Assembly: GCA_024710005.1 (NCBI GenBank)
Contig: JANJVQ010000028.1
Location: 33,469 to 97,468 of the forward strand
Reading direction: 5' to 3'
Length of the DNA stretch: 64,000 bases
Source: Paludibacter sp.
Lineage (GTDB): Bacteria; Bacteroidota; Bacteroidia; Bacteroidales; Paludibacteraceae
Positions 1 through 8,753 of this stretch are shown one piece after another. Numbering within the stretch: position 1 is the stretch's first letter; each line of letters opens with the position of its first letter. The position numbers were made by a program, and so were the translations under genes. Below the pieces are notes generated by a model. The model worked only from the letters and a program-made list of their open reading frames with translations, had not been told where the DNA came from and did no database searches.

Positions 1-1
1 T

Positions 2-2137
2 GACAAGACACGCATGCTGGTAAATGAACTCCAGTGGGGAGATATCAATGACCAATTTGAGGAAATGCTTCAAAACTACCGGTTTATGCTTCAGTATTTC
101 ATAGCCGGCGTTGAAGATCCTGATCGCAAGGTCATTTACAACAAACTGATAGCCAAACTAATCAACATCAACGCTTTACTAAGAGAAGAATTGATGATGC
201 GCAATGCTACCAGTTTCGAGTTTACCCAAAAAAGATATTTTCCGCACAAATTACATTTCAGCTCAACAGCTGATTTATACGATTCGCTGTTGTATTTTCA
301 CCAGCAAAAAGCCATGCTGGATGACCTCTTGCCCGATGCAGAAAAAGAAGCCAAAAGATTAAGAAATAATTTCGAAAAACTACTCCCTGATTTATTTGCC
401 ATTTTCTGGTTGAACACCAGAATCAGGGGTGACGAGAAACGTGTTTTCCAGCAAATACTGCAGACCTCTTATCCAGGGAATCTGGAAAAAAGTCTGCTTA
501 TCTCAGCGCTGACCCTCAACTTGTGGCGCATGTTCGATGAAGAAAAACTCTTGCTTTTGCTTGATGCCTGTACGCATGAGCATATGGCTGTCAGGCAAAG
601 GGCATTAGTCGGTCTGTGCTTCATTCTCACCAAACACAATAGTCTGATGCCCTATTATCCGGCAGTAAGAAACAGACTTGTGGTTCTGGCAGATGAAACA
701 TCCATCGTTGAGAGCCTGAAGAACATTATGCTACTTATTATCGGAACAACCGATACCGACAGGATTACAAAGAAAATGAAGGAAGAAATTCTTCCGGAAG
801 TAATGAAAATCAGTCCGATGATTAAGGATAAGTTTGATGCAGAAACCCTGATGAAATCTGACGAGTGGGATGAAGAAAATCCGGAATGGAATGAAATTTT
901 GGAACAAAGTGGCGTTGCCGACAAACTTCAAGAGCTTACTGAGTTACAGATGGAAGGAGCAGATGTGTACATGAGCACCTTTTCAATGCTGAAAAACTTC
1001 CCTTTTTTCAATGAAACAGCACATTGGTTTTTGACTTTTGACCCTGATTTTTCTGCCGTTCATGAATTATTCGAAAAAAATGACAAATCCATTCTTGCTG
1101 CATTTCTGAACAACAGTGTAATCTGCAATTCAGATAAATACTCATTTTGCCTGAGCGCGCTCCAAATGCCTTATAGTCAGCGCGACATCATGAGCCGCAC
1201 TTTCAAGGCTGAGGCAGAACAGCTCGAGGAAATCAATAAAGATGAGGCGATTCTGAATCCGGATTTAGCAGCCAGGAATATTGCCCGTCAGTATATTCAG
1301 GATTTATTCAGGTTCTTCAGGATACACCCTCATCATACTGATTTTCAGGATATGTTTAACTTCTCATTGAACATACATGAGACTGGATTTTTCGATTTAC
1401 TGGCATCGGGGAGTGACATCAAAATGCAGGTTGCAGAATATTATTTCACTAAAAAATTATACCCGCAGGCAATTGTACTTTTCTCAGAATTGATTGAAGA
1501 ACAGGAGCCTTCAGCTGCTTTATACCAGAAAATCGGATTTGCTTACCAGAAGAACTCACAAATTCAGGAAGCATTGGATGCTTACATCAAATCTGATATG
1601 ATTTTGCCGGATGATATCTGGACGGTTAAGAAAATTGCCTTGTGTTTCCGTTTAACAGGAAATTATGAAAAAGCCCTGGAACACTACAAACATGCTGATT
1701 TTCTTAAGCCCCATCAGTATAATACAAAAATGCAGATAGCCAACTGTTTAATCGGATTAAACAAGCATAAAGAAGCCCTGCACATTTATGCTGATATAGA
1801 AAAAACAGATCCGGACAATGAAAAACTGTGGAAAGCAATCAGTTGGTGTGCTTTTGTTTCTAAAAACATCCATCAGGCTGATTATTATATGGAAAAAGTC
1901 CTATCAAATGTCCCGGATGCGACTGATCTACTGAATGCCGGTCACATTGCATTTTGCAGGAAAGACAGAGCACGCGCCTTAAAATATTATCAAAACAGCC
2001 TGGAATTACGCGATGGAAATCTGCAATTAATCATTGATCAAATCAATAAAGACAGGGAATTCCTGATTTTAAACGGCATTTCCCCGGACGAAATATCCCT
2101 GCTTTCAGATGAATTATCCTTTCACACCGAGCAATAA
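2..2137 (+). CDS. TPR-repeat protein, 5' end outside the window
   Basis: The reading frame is open from the left edge (codons before the first ATG at 14 have no stop), so the gene probably begins upstream and at least 711 residues are visible. The first two thirds are helical with no motif I recognise. From about residue 470 to the end the sequence falls into tetratricopeptide repeats, with spaced A/G/Y/P positions such as IGFAYQKNSQIQEALDAY and KALEHYKHADFLKP. TPR proteins are protein-interaction scaffolds, and no enzyme motif or signal peptide is visible in this part. It ends 12 bases before rsgA on the same strand, so the two are probably co-transcribed. Specific role unknown. Confidence 0.75.
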   Translation, partial: DKTRMLVNELQWGDINDQFEEMLQNYRFMLQYFIAGVEDPDRKVIYNKLIAKLININALLREELMMRNATSFEFTQKRYFPHKLHFSSTADLYDSLLYFHQQKAMLDDLLPDAEKEAKRLRNNFEKLLPDLFAIFWLNTRIRGDEKRVFQQILQTSYPGNLEKSLLISALTLNLWRMFDEEKLLLLLDACTHEHMAVRQRALVGLCFILTKHNSLMPYYPAVRNRLVVLADETSIVESLKNIMLLIIGTTDTDRITKKMKEEILPEVMKISPMIKDKFDAETLMKSDEWDEENPEWNEILEQSGVADKLQELTELQMEGADVYMSTFSMLKNFPFFNETAHWFLTFDPDFSAVHELFEKNDKSILAAFLNNSVICNSDKYSFCLSALQMPYSQRDIMSRTFKAEAEQLEEINKDEAILNPDLAARNIARQYIQDLFRFFRIHPHHTDFQDMFNFSLNIHETGFFDLLASGSDIKMQVAEYYFTKKLYPQAIVLFSELIEEQEPSAALYQKIGFAYQKNSQIQEALDAYIKSDMILPDDIWTVKKIALCFRLTGNYEKALEHYKHADFLKPHQYNTKMQIANCLIGLNKHKEALHIYADIEKTDPDNEKLWKAISWCAFVSKNIHQADYYMEKVLSNVPDATDLLNAGHIAFCRKDRARALKYYQNSLELRDGNLQLIIDQINKDREFLILNGISPDEISLLSDELSFHTEQ

Positions 2138-2149
2138 AGCTATTAAACA

Positions 2150-3073
2150 ATGAAAGGACTCGTAATAAAAAACACAGGCAGTTGGTATCAGGTCAGAACA
2201 GATCAGGAGGAAACTTTTGAATGTAAAATAAAAGGTAATCTGCGACTGAAAGACATCAAAAGCACAAACCCCATTGCTGTGGGCGATTTTGTTGAATTTA
2301 GCGCGATAGAAGAAAAGGTTGGATTGATTTCAGCCATTTACGACCGAAAGAATTATATCATCCGCAGATCTTCCAATTTATCAAAACAGTCACATATTCT
2401 GGCTGCAAATCTGGATTTGGTAGTATTGGTAATTACAATCAGATATCCGGAGACCTCCACTGTTTTTATCGACCGATTCATAGCTTCAGCCGAAGCATAC
2501 AATGTTCCGGCCTGTATCCTGATTAATAAAACCGACTTGTATACCGAAGATGAAATGCAATATGCAGAAGCGCTAAAAACACTGTATGAGTCTATTGGTT
2601 ATCCGGTATTTATGTTATCTGCCATCAAACCGGATACTTTTGATACTTTTAAGCAATTCTTAACCGGAAAAACCATCCTGATTTCGGGCAACTCGGGTGT
2701 AGGCAAATCCACCTTAATCAACGCGATTTTACCAGAGTCGCTGGCAAAAACCGGTGAGATTTCAAGTTATCACAATAAAGGTACCCATACAACGACCTTC
2801 TCTCAACTCTATCAACTTGAGAATGGTGCACAGTTAATTGACACTCCCGGGATCAAAGGATTTGGCACAGTAGACATGGAGGCAGATGAAATCAGCCATT
2901 ACTTTAAAGAGATATTCAAAACATCAAAAAAATGTCGGTTTACAAATTGCACACATGTACATGAACCGGGATGCGCTGTACTGATGGCAGTTGAAAATCA
3001 CCAAATCAGTCTTTCCAGATACCAGAGTTATTTAAGTATTTTATCGGATTTTAAAACAGGTAAGTACAGATGA
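2150..3073 (+). CDS. rsgA: Ribosome small subunit-dependent GTPase A
   Basis: This is a circularly permuted GTPase that helps late 30S ribosome maturation in the cytoplasm. Visible features are an N-terminal OB-like domain (about 1-70), NKTD (126-129, G4) lying before the P-loop GNSGVGKST (180-188, G1), and DTPG (231-234, G3). This G4-G1-G3 order is the hallmark of the family. The C-terminal zinc knuckle has Cys262, Cys267, His269 and Cys275. At 307 aa it matches the usual length. It follows the TPR gene by 12 bases and converges on the rhamnosidase gene, whose stop is only 9 bases away; no terminator is visible between them. Confidence 0.95.
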   Translation: MKGLVIKNTGSWYQVRTDQEETFECKIKGNLRLKDIKSTNPIAVGDFVEFSAIEEKVGLISAIYDRKNYIIRRSSNLSKQSHILAANLDLVVLVITIRYPETSTVFIDRFIASAEAYNVPACILINKTDLYTEDEMQYAEALKTLYESIGYPVFMLSAIKPDTFDTFKQFLTGKTILISGNSGVGKSTLINAILPESLAKTGEISSYHNKGTHTTTFSQLYQLENGAQLIDTPGIKGFGTVDMEADEISHYFKEIFKTSKKCRFTNCTHVHEPGCAVLMAVENHQISLSRYQSYLSILSDFKTGKYR

Positions 3074-3082
3074 AAATTCATA

Positions 3083-5848
3083 CTACTGATTTTTCATAAA
3101 ATATGCAACCCGTGTATATTGCCCGTTATTAACCTTTACAAAATACAATCCCGGCAACAAATCATTTACCTTCAGCATTACCTCGTGATTATATGTTTTG
3201 TGATATTTTAGTAATTTACCACGAAGATTAAAGATATTTATTTCAGTAACATTGGAGTTAATTTGATCAAACTGTATATGTAAATTATCGACTACCGGAT
3301 TGGGACTTAGCCTGCATTGAAAATCCGGGTATTCTTCAATAACAATCCCTGAAACAACATCAGTTTCGAGTTCTGCATTGATTTCGTATGTACCTGGATT
3401 CACTTCAAAAACAATATATTTACCTTCAACCTCACTGTATGAGGTTTTATAATCCTGTTCAATAAAAAAATTATCGGACCAGATAACTGTATTATTCAAA
3501 TAGATTGATTTTATTTTCTTGTCAGGATACGGATTTACGGGTATCCCAATCACTGCTTTTGTTTTGTCCGGCGATATGAGTTTCAGTTGATATTTCAGTG
3601 AATCCTTGATTATTTCTACTTCAATATTTCCCTTAACGGATGGTGTAACAGACCTGACATAATTCAAATTTCCTTCCTGAGGAAAAACCCGGTATGTATC
3701 AAAACCCGGGGTCAGTGGGGCAACTCCACTGCAGTACTTCGACATAAGAATCAAAGGCCCACCCGACCAGGCATGATTATTCGATCCTCCACTATCAAAA
3801 TACTCAGACAACGTTGTTCCGGGATCTTCTACCATTCTTAAATATCGGTCCGGATGTTTCATACGTGCCATTGCATCCTTTTCATAGCCCATCACAAATA
3901 AAGCTTCAAGCACGTATTTCTCCATATAGGGGCTCGCACCTCTCCTTGTCAACAATAAATTTCTGATTTTGCTCCATTTGGTTTTATCTGCAAAGCCTGC
4001 TAAAACAGCCATTGCATTAGCCCTGTCATCAGTTAACCCAGTGTAAGTCGGGGATCTGTACCCAAGTCCATTCCAAAAGACATCATTAAAACTATTTTTT
4101 ATATATTGCATCCGGTTATGGTACACTAATGTATCCATTGGATTCCCCGATAAAACCGCCATTTCTTTGGCTGCTTTCAAGGCCAGATAATACCATGTAT
4201 TTTGAATGATTTCAGAATCAATATCTTCACCCCAGTCCGACCAGTCCCATCCACCGAGCCTGTAAGTCAGCAAACCATTGGATTTAAACATCCACAAGTC
4301 AAGATAATTTTTGATATTTGGATAAACTTCAGCAATTGTGGTTGTATCACCCGTGTACATAAAATAATTCCAGAAACCGAATTCACCTACCGTGGCCAAC
4401 ATCTGTGCAGGCAATTCATTCTCCCAGTTTCCTGAAGGGACCGGAGCATATAAAGACCTGTCCTCTCGTTGCCATTCAATTAAGTTACTGATTGATTTTC
4501 TGGATAACAGGTCAGATTTTCTATCAAGCGCATAAAATGATTTCCCGATATGGATTACAGCATCTCCCCACCACAACGCCCTTTCCCTGTCGGGACAATC
4601 CATATAATTATCACGCATGGCCAGATAAAGCGTTCGTTGCGCTTTTTGCCATAATTTATTATAAAAAACATCATCGGACAGAAACGAACCTGCCATTTCA
4701 GCATCATAGCCCGACTCTCTGTATTTAAGCGACTTAACCGTCACACCAACCGGAATAGAATAAAAAAGCTTATGTCCGTTCATCCATCCTAATGATTCAT
4801 ATCGCGAGATTCCTGGAGCAGCAAGATATTCGGCCATAACCCCTTTATCGCGCCAGTTATGATAACTATCGCCATAAATAAAAATTTCTTTACTTTCCGT
4901 TGTTTCAATTTCAAGGTAAGGAGTTATCTGCGCGTTATAAGGTAAATCCGCGACAATAAGAACTCGCTTCGTTGTTCTATATGGCAGGGTAATCTGTTGC
5001 CCTTCAACAAAAATACTTTCATAATCACGTAATTCAGAATTCTTCCATTGCGGTATAGGTCTCAGCCACAACGAATTCCAGGGAGCAACAGGAGGAATGC
5101 CTTTTTCAACTGCTACCGGCCAAAAAGAATCATCATATTCAGGCTCTTTCCAGTCACCAATTGTATCATTAACTGCATTATACCTGATCAACGATTCTGA
5201 AAGTCTGACGTTAGGCTGGCTGTTTACTGTCGACCTTTCATAAGATGGATGAATGATCATTTTCCAGGTAGCATCACTTTTAATGATAACATTTCCCAAA
5301 TTACATTCAAATAAAAATCCGCCTTTACTACTGTCATGATGCGAGAACCCGTCTTTACCGAAATACCATACCTGTACAGCAATCACATTTTTTCCGGTTC
5401 GCAGGAACTTTTTTATATCAACCAGTTCATAATAAGTGTCATCGGGGGTTGGACCGCGTTTCAAACCACCTTCAAGAATAACCTCCTGTCCATTGATCCA
5501 TAACCAGTATTTGGAATCAACCGCTATTTTTGCTTTTGCTGTTACAGGAATTTCATCAAGCAAAAAAGTTTTTCTGAAACAAGCCCATGTATTTGCCGGT
5601 CCATCTGCTTCCTGCCAAATCCAATTAGCATTCCATGTAGTTATTCCAACATTCAGCTTTTTACTTTTAATAACAGAAAACAAATTTCTGTCAGGTGTCT
5701 CATCAGCCGGAAATCCTTTGTTTTGATTATTGAGGTTAACATCCTGAGCTTTCAAAACAGGAAAAATGGATAAACCTGCAAAAAAAAGTAACAGAAAAAT
5801 CTGTTTCAGTTTTTTTGTTTGATTGTATTTCTCAGGAATATCAGCCAT
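3083..5848 (-). CDS. Secreted alpha-L-rhamnosidase-like glycoside hydrolase (GH78 type) with type IX sorting domain
   Basis: Predicted to release L-rhamnose from rhamnosides or pectic glycans outside the cell. The protein starts with a basic stretch and a hydrophobic signal segment (about 14-34). It has an N-terminal jelly-roll region typical of GH78 (WIWQ, WLWINGQ). The (alpha/alpha)6 domain contains DCPDRER followed by WWGD, the region that carries the catalytic acid in GH78, and the C-terminal rhamnosidase segment follows. The last ~75 residues, beginning near LSPNPVVDNLHIQF and ending in a KxxxYFMKNQ-like strand, look like a type A T9SS sorting domain. Its position at the 3' end of the rha locus supports the substrate. 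It is likely to have its own promoter (TATCTTTG at 5905-5898). Substrate detail is inferred. Confidence 0.85.
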   Translation of the reverse strand: MADIPEKYNQTKKLKQIFLLLFFAGLSIFPVLKAQDVNLNNQNKGFPADETPDRNLFSVIKSKKLNVGITTWNANWIWQEADGPANTWACFRKTFLLDEIPVTAKAKIAVDSKYWLWINGQEVILEGGLKRGPTPDDTYYELVDIKKFLRTGKNVIAVQVWYFGKDGFSHHDSSKGGFLFECNLGNVIIKSDATWKMIIHPSYERSTVNSQPNVRLSESLIRYNAVNDTIGDWKEPEYDDSFWPVAVEKGIPPVAPWNSLWLRPIPQWKNSELRDYESIFVEGQQITLPYRTTKRVLIVADLPYNAQITPYLEIETTESKEIFIYGDSYHNWRDKGVMAEYLAAPGISRYESLGWMNGHKLFYSIPVGVTVKSLKYRESGYDAEMAGSFLSDDVFYNKLWQKAQRTLYLAMRDNYMDCPDRERALWWGDAVIHIGKSFYALDRKSDLLSRKSISNLIEWQREDRSLYAPVPSGNWENELPAQMLATVGEFGFWNYFMYTGDTTTIAEVYPNIKNYLDLWMFKSNGLLTYRLGGWDWSDWGEDIDSEIIQNTWYYLALKAAKEMAVLSGNPMDTLVYHNRMQYIKNSFNDVFWNGLGYRSPTYTGLTDDRANAMAVLAGFADKTKWSKIRNLLLTRRGASPYMEKYVLEALFVMGYEKDAMARMKHPDRYLRMVEDPGTTLSEYFDSGGSNNHAWSGGPLILMSKYCSGVAPLTPGFDTYRVFPQEGNLNYVRSVTPSVKGNIEVEIIKDSLKYQLKLISPDKTKAVIGIPVNPYPDKKIKSIYLNNTVIWSDNFFIEQDYKTSYSEVEGKYIVFEVNPGTYEINAELETDVVSGIVIEEYPDFQCRLSPNPVVDNLHIQFDQINSNVTEINIFNLRGKLLKYHKTYNHEVMLKVNDLLPGLYFVKVNNGQYTRVAYFMKNQ

Positions 5849-5897
5849 ATAAAGATAAACTATTTAAATGTAACAACTTAAACACGGTTAAGTTCGA

Positions 5898-5905
5898 CAA
5901 AGATA
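5898..5905 (-). promoter_or_regulatory. Putative -7 box (TATCTTTG) of the rhamnosidase gene
   Basis: On the minus strand this reads TATCTTTG, which fits the Bacteroidota consensus TAnnTTTG. It lies in the 68-base gap between the aldolase stop and the rhamnosidase start and would give a leader of about 45 bases. No clear -33 TTTG is present at the right distance. Confidence 0.45.
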
Positions 5906-5916
5906 GAAAATCTTTT

Positions 5917-7215
5917 TTATTTCACGTTAAAGGCTATGCGCAACTCATCAATCTCTTTATCACCCATGGGCTGAAGTGGCCCGATGGAAGAAGCCATGAC
6001 TAATGAATTGGCACTGAATTCGGCCACTTCAAGGTAATCAAATGTATTTAATAATTTATCGCCTGTTACAAATACACAATCGTTCTCAATAAGGATTGCA
6101 CGATGATGATTGAACATGGTTGCTATCTTATCTATCTCATTATAAATCAATCCGAATGGAACAGATGGAACATCCTGCAGGAAAATCCAGCTTTCAGGAA
6201 TGGTTCGCACATCGAATGCCTTCCGGCTCACTGCATGCGCCATCAGGTTAACAGGTTGCGTGGTTATGATTGAATTGATATGCGGATTAAGTTGATAAAT
6301 ACGGTGATGCAAAGCAACTGAACGACTCGGCACCTTTCCTGCTTCGGCCATGCCATTTTTAATCTGCACGATATCATTCGGCTGAATGTCCCAACGGGCA
6401 ACATCCCGTGGTGTAATCAAAAAATCGTTGTAATGCCACCGTACCGAAACGGTTCCATAGGTTGAAATCATCAATCCCTGATCGCAGGCACGACGGATTA
6501 TCTTGACCATATCCGAACGCAAAGCCCTTTCATCCGAAGGATACTCAACATCCATATAATGAGCAATATTTTTCGGAAAGTGATGAATATATTGTGCTAT
6601 TTGCTCATCGGTCAACACATTGACGTTCCCAATCCTACCTGCATTCACAATGGTGCGGCAACAGAACTCAAGTGTCTCGAAACGTTGATAAACATCCATC
6701 ATATTTGTGCCACCCAATACCACTCCGTGGTTTTCCATGATAACAGCCTTATAACGCTTATTTTTAAATTCCGTCGCAATTTTTTCACCCAGGTCTTCAC
6801 TCCCCGGACAGCCATAAGGAGCAAAACCTATTTCGCCACAGATATCCCTCGCCTGCGGAACGATATTCGTATCCGGCACTTTGCGTGCAATGCTAAAAGC
6901 GACTAATCCCGGCGGATGTGCATGAATGATGGCTGTCAGTTCCGGTCTGGCTTTGTAAATAGCCTTGTGAAAAGGATATTCCGAAGAAGGTTTATGCGGA
7001 CCGACTATCGAACCATCTTTTTTAATCAGTATTATATCTTTGACTGTCAACGACCCTTTATCTACTCCTGAAGGAGTTATCCAAATATCTCCGTTTGCAT
7101 CTTTGATGGAAATATTACCACCGGATGTAGTGGTCATGCCACTCCGGTAAATGCGTCCGATGATCACGTTGATTTGCTCGGAGGGATGCATTAAATTGAT
7201 GTCTAATTGTTTCAT
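5917..7215 (-). CDS. Double class II aldolase/adducin-fold protein, second half degenerate
   Basis: Two class II aldolase domains lie in one 432-aa chain. The first (about 10-195) keeps the full set: SGGN (31-34), PSG (48-50), SSE (77-79) with the catalytic Glu79, HAHP with zinc ligands His98 and His100, and the third ligand His163 in ENHG. The second (about 225-425) has lost them: TYGT stands where SGGN should be, SRS replaces SSE, TTQP replaces HAHP, and ENDC replaces ENHG. Family members cleave ketose-1-phosphates such as fuculose-1-P or rhamnulose-1-P to DHAP and lactaldehyde. Since a second rhamnulose-1-P aldolase candidate lies two genes upstream, the substrate here is open. Probably the penultimate gene of the rha operon. 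Confidence 0.85.
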   Translation of the reverse strand: MKQLDINLMHPSEQINVIIGRIYRSGMTTTSGGNISIKDANGDIWITPSGVDKGSLTVKDIILIKKDGSIVGPHKPSSEYPFHKAIYKARPELTAIIHAHPPGLVAFSIARKVPDTNIVPQARDICGEIGFAPYGCPGSEDLGEKIATEFKNKRYKAVIMENHGVVLGGTNMMDVYQRFETLEFCCRTIVNAGRIGNVNVLTDEQIAQYIHHFPKNIAHYMDVEYPSDERALRSDMVKIIRRACDQGLMISTYGTVSVRWHYNDFLITPRDVARWDIQPNDIVQIKNGMAEAGKVPSRSVALHHRIYQLNPHINSIITTQPVNLMAHAVSRKAFDVRTIPESWIFLQDVPSVPFGLIYNEIDKIATMFNHHRAILIENDCVFVTGDKLLNTFDYLEVAEFSANSLVMASSIGPLQPMGDKEIDELRIAFNVK

Positions 7216-7229
7216 TTTAATATTTTTAT

Positions 7230-7345
7230 ACCATATAAGTCATATAAGTTACATATAAGTTGAATAATAACATCATTTTTATATTAATGAGTGTAAGCAA
7301 AAAATTATATAAAAGCTTATATGTAACTTATATGACTTATATGGT
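7230..7345. repeat. CATATAAGT-type inverted repeat, copy A (perfect 30-bp arms)
   Basis: Arms 7230-7259 and 7316-7345 are perfect reverse complements over 30 bases, separated by a 56-base AT-rich spacer. Each arm is about three units of CATATAAGT. The element fills nearly all of the gap between the zinc dehydrogenase and the aldolase, and its right arm runs up to the dehydrogenase stop codon. If transcribed it would form a long hairpin. Confidence 0.9.
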
Positions 7346-8613
7346 TAATTAAATTCATTCAGTAAATAACTTTCAGCTTCCACATTCCACAAACCATTGT
7401 GCCGGTCGCATATCTCAGCCAGTTTTTTAAATAAATCATTGGTTTCACCTAATTTAGCAAAATCCGTTATGGGTGTCAACGGCATTTCGATGTGCGTATA
7501 AATCAGTTTTTTACCCCCGGGAATTTCAGGCAAATGTTTTGTTGCATCGATAACCGCATCTAATCCACCGATATGCGTTACCAATCCCGCCGGGTCAAGA
7601 CCTTTTGACATTAAATCCAGGGCCTCTACCATATCATCATTATTACCACCACTGGTTCCCACGACGTGGGTGTAAGCATAATGCACATTGTAAAAATTAA
7701 ACATGGCACTGAAATTCGGATCTGAAGGTCCTGCAAAGAAATTCAAACAGCCGTCGAAAGCTAAAATAGCATCCGCCTGTTCCACAACAGGTTTAACCGG
7801 AGCAAACACAAATACATCGTCGTATCCGGTCCCTGCTGAAATAGCTTTCAACTCTTCTGCCGGATTTTCCATTTTAGCTGTGTTTACATAACGTAAATCG
7901 ATGCCTACTGATGCCGCAAATTCAACCGTATAAAGCAATGCTGCCCGGTCGAGCCGAACCTGATCCACATCCGTCACCACACAGAGCGAGGGACGCCGGT
8001 CGGGTCGGTGTAATACATAATTGATGGCTGCCAGTCCCATGGGTCCCACGCCTGCTAAAATAGCCATTTTGCCACCTTCAACGATATCCATTTTATGAAC
8101 ATAACTTCCGGGAGTTGTATGATAGTTAGCATGCATGGCACCGATCACGCAGGAAAGTGGCTCAGCCAATGATGCCGGATAATACCCTTCGCCCTGATAG
8201 GCTAACAGGCAGTCTTTTTCCATCACTTCCTTCGGAATGATGACGTAAGTTGCATCTCCACCGATGTATTGGTAACTATAACCCGGTGCACTGAGAATTC
8301 CCACCGGACCCTCTTCGTAATTCAATGCAGGCTGAATAGAAAATTTATCTCCCGCTTTAAACTGATGTGCCCATTTAGCACCCACTTGCACCAACTCACC
8401 TGCGAATTCATGCCCGATGATGATGGGATTTTCCGCCACATCATCCGGAATGCGTTTGTGATCAGTCCCTTGTGAGGAAGCCTTGTAAGATGACATACAA
8501 AGGGAATCCGATACAACTTTTGCTAATATCTCATCTTCTTTAATTTGTGGCAATTCAAATTCCTCCAGTCGGAGGTCCTTTTTGCCGTATAATCTGATTG
8601 CTTTGGTTTTCAT
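7345..8613 (-). CDS. Zinc-binding alcohol/polyol dehydrogenase (MDR family)
   Basis: A medium-chain dehydrogenase of 422 aa, longer than usual because of insertions. Visible features are the catalytic-domain start with DSLCMSSYKA and GHEFAGE, the nucleotide-binding AGVGPMG glycine motif near residue 190, and TDVDQVRLDRA after it. It resembles the sorbose-1-phosphate reductase/polyol dehydrogenase branch more than classical ADH. In a rhamnose operon it could reduce or oxidise L-lactaldehyde/1,2-propanediol or a ketose phosphate; this is inference. The four-cysteine structural zinc lobe of classical ADH is not evident. It is flanked on both sides by the CATATAAGT inverted-repeat elements. Confidence 0.8.
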   Translation of the reverse strand: MKTKAIRLYGKKDLRLEEFELPQIKEDEILAKVVSDSLCMSSYKASSQGTDHKRIPDDVAENPIIIGHEFAGELVQVGAKWAHQFKAGDKFSIQPALNYEEGPVGILSAPGYSYQYIGGDATYVIIPKEVMEKDCLLAYQGEGYYPASLAEPLSCVIGAMHANYHTTPGSYVHKMDIVEGGKMAILAGVGPMGLAAINYVLHRPDRRPSLCVVTDVDQVRLDRAALLYTVEFAASVGIDLRYVNTAKMENPAEELKAISAGTGYDDVFVFAPVKPVVEQADAILAFDGCLNFFAGPSDPNFSAMFNFYNVHYAYTHVVGTSGGNNDDMVEALDLMSKGLDPAGLVTHIGGLDAVIDATKHLPEIPGGKKLIYTHIEMPLTPITDFAKLGETNDLFKKLAEICDRHNGLWNVEAESYLLNEFN

Positions 8614-8628
8614 TTAGATTTATTTTTT

Positions 8629-8743
8629 ACCATATAAGTCATATAAGCTACATATAAGTATTCTGTAAAAATATCAATTGTTATACTCTTTTTTTTAAAG
8701 TTTTGGTTTTAAACTTATATGAAGCTTATATGACTTATATGGT
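8629..8743. repeat. CATATAAGT-type inverted repeat, copy B
   Basis: Arms 8629-8659 and 8713-8743 pair over 31 bases with one mismatch. Compared with copy A, the base change in the left arm (AAGTTAC to AAGCTAC) is matched by a change in the right arm (GTAACTT to GAAGCTT), so pairing at that position is kept. It lies between the aldolase/dehydrogenase fusion and the zinc dehydrogenase. Confidence 0.88.
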
Positions 8744-8753
8744 TTATTTCAAA

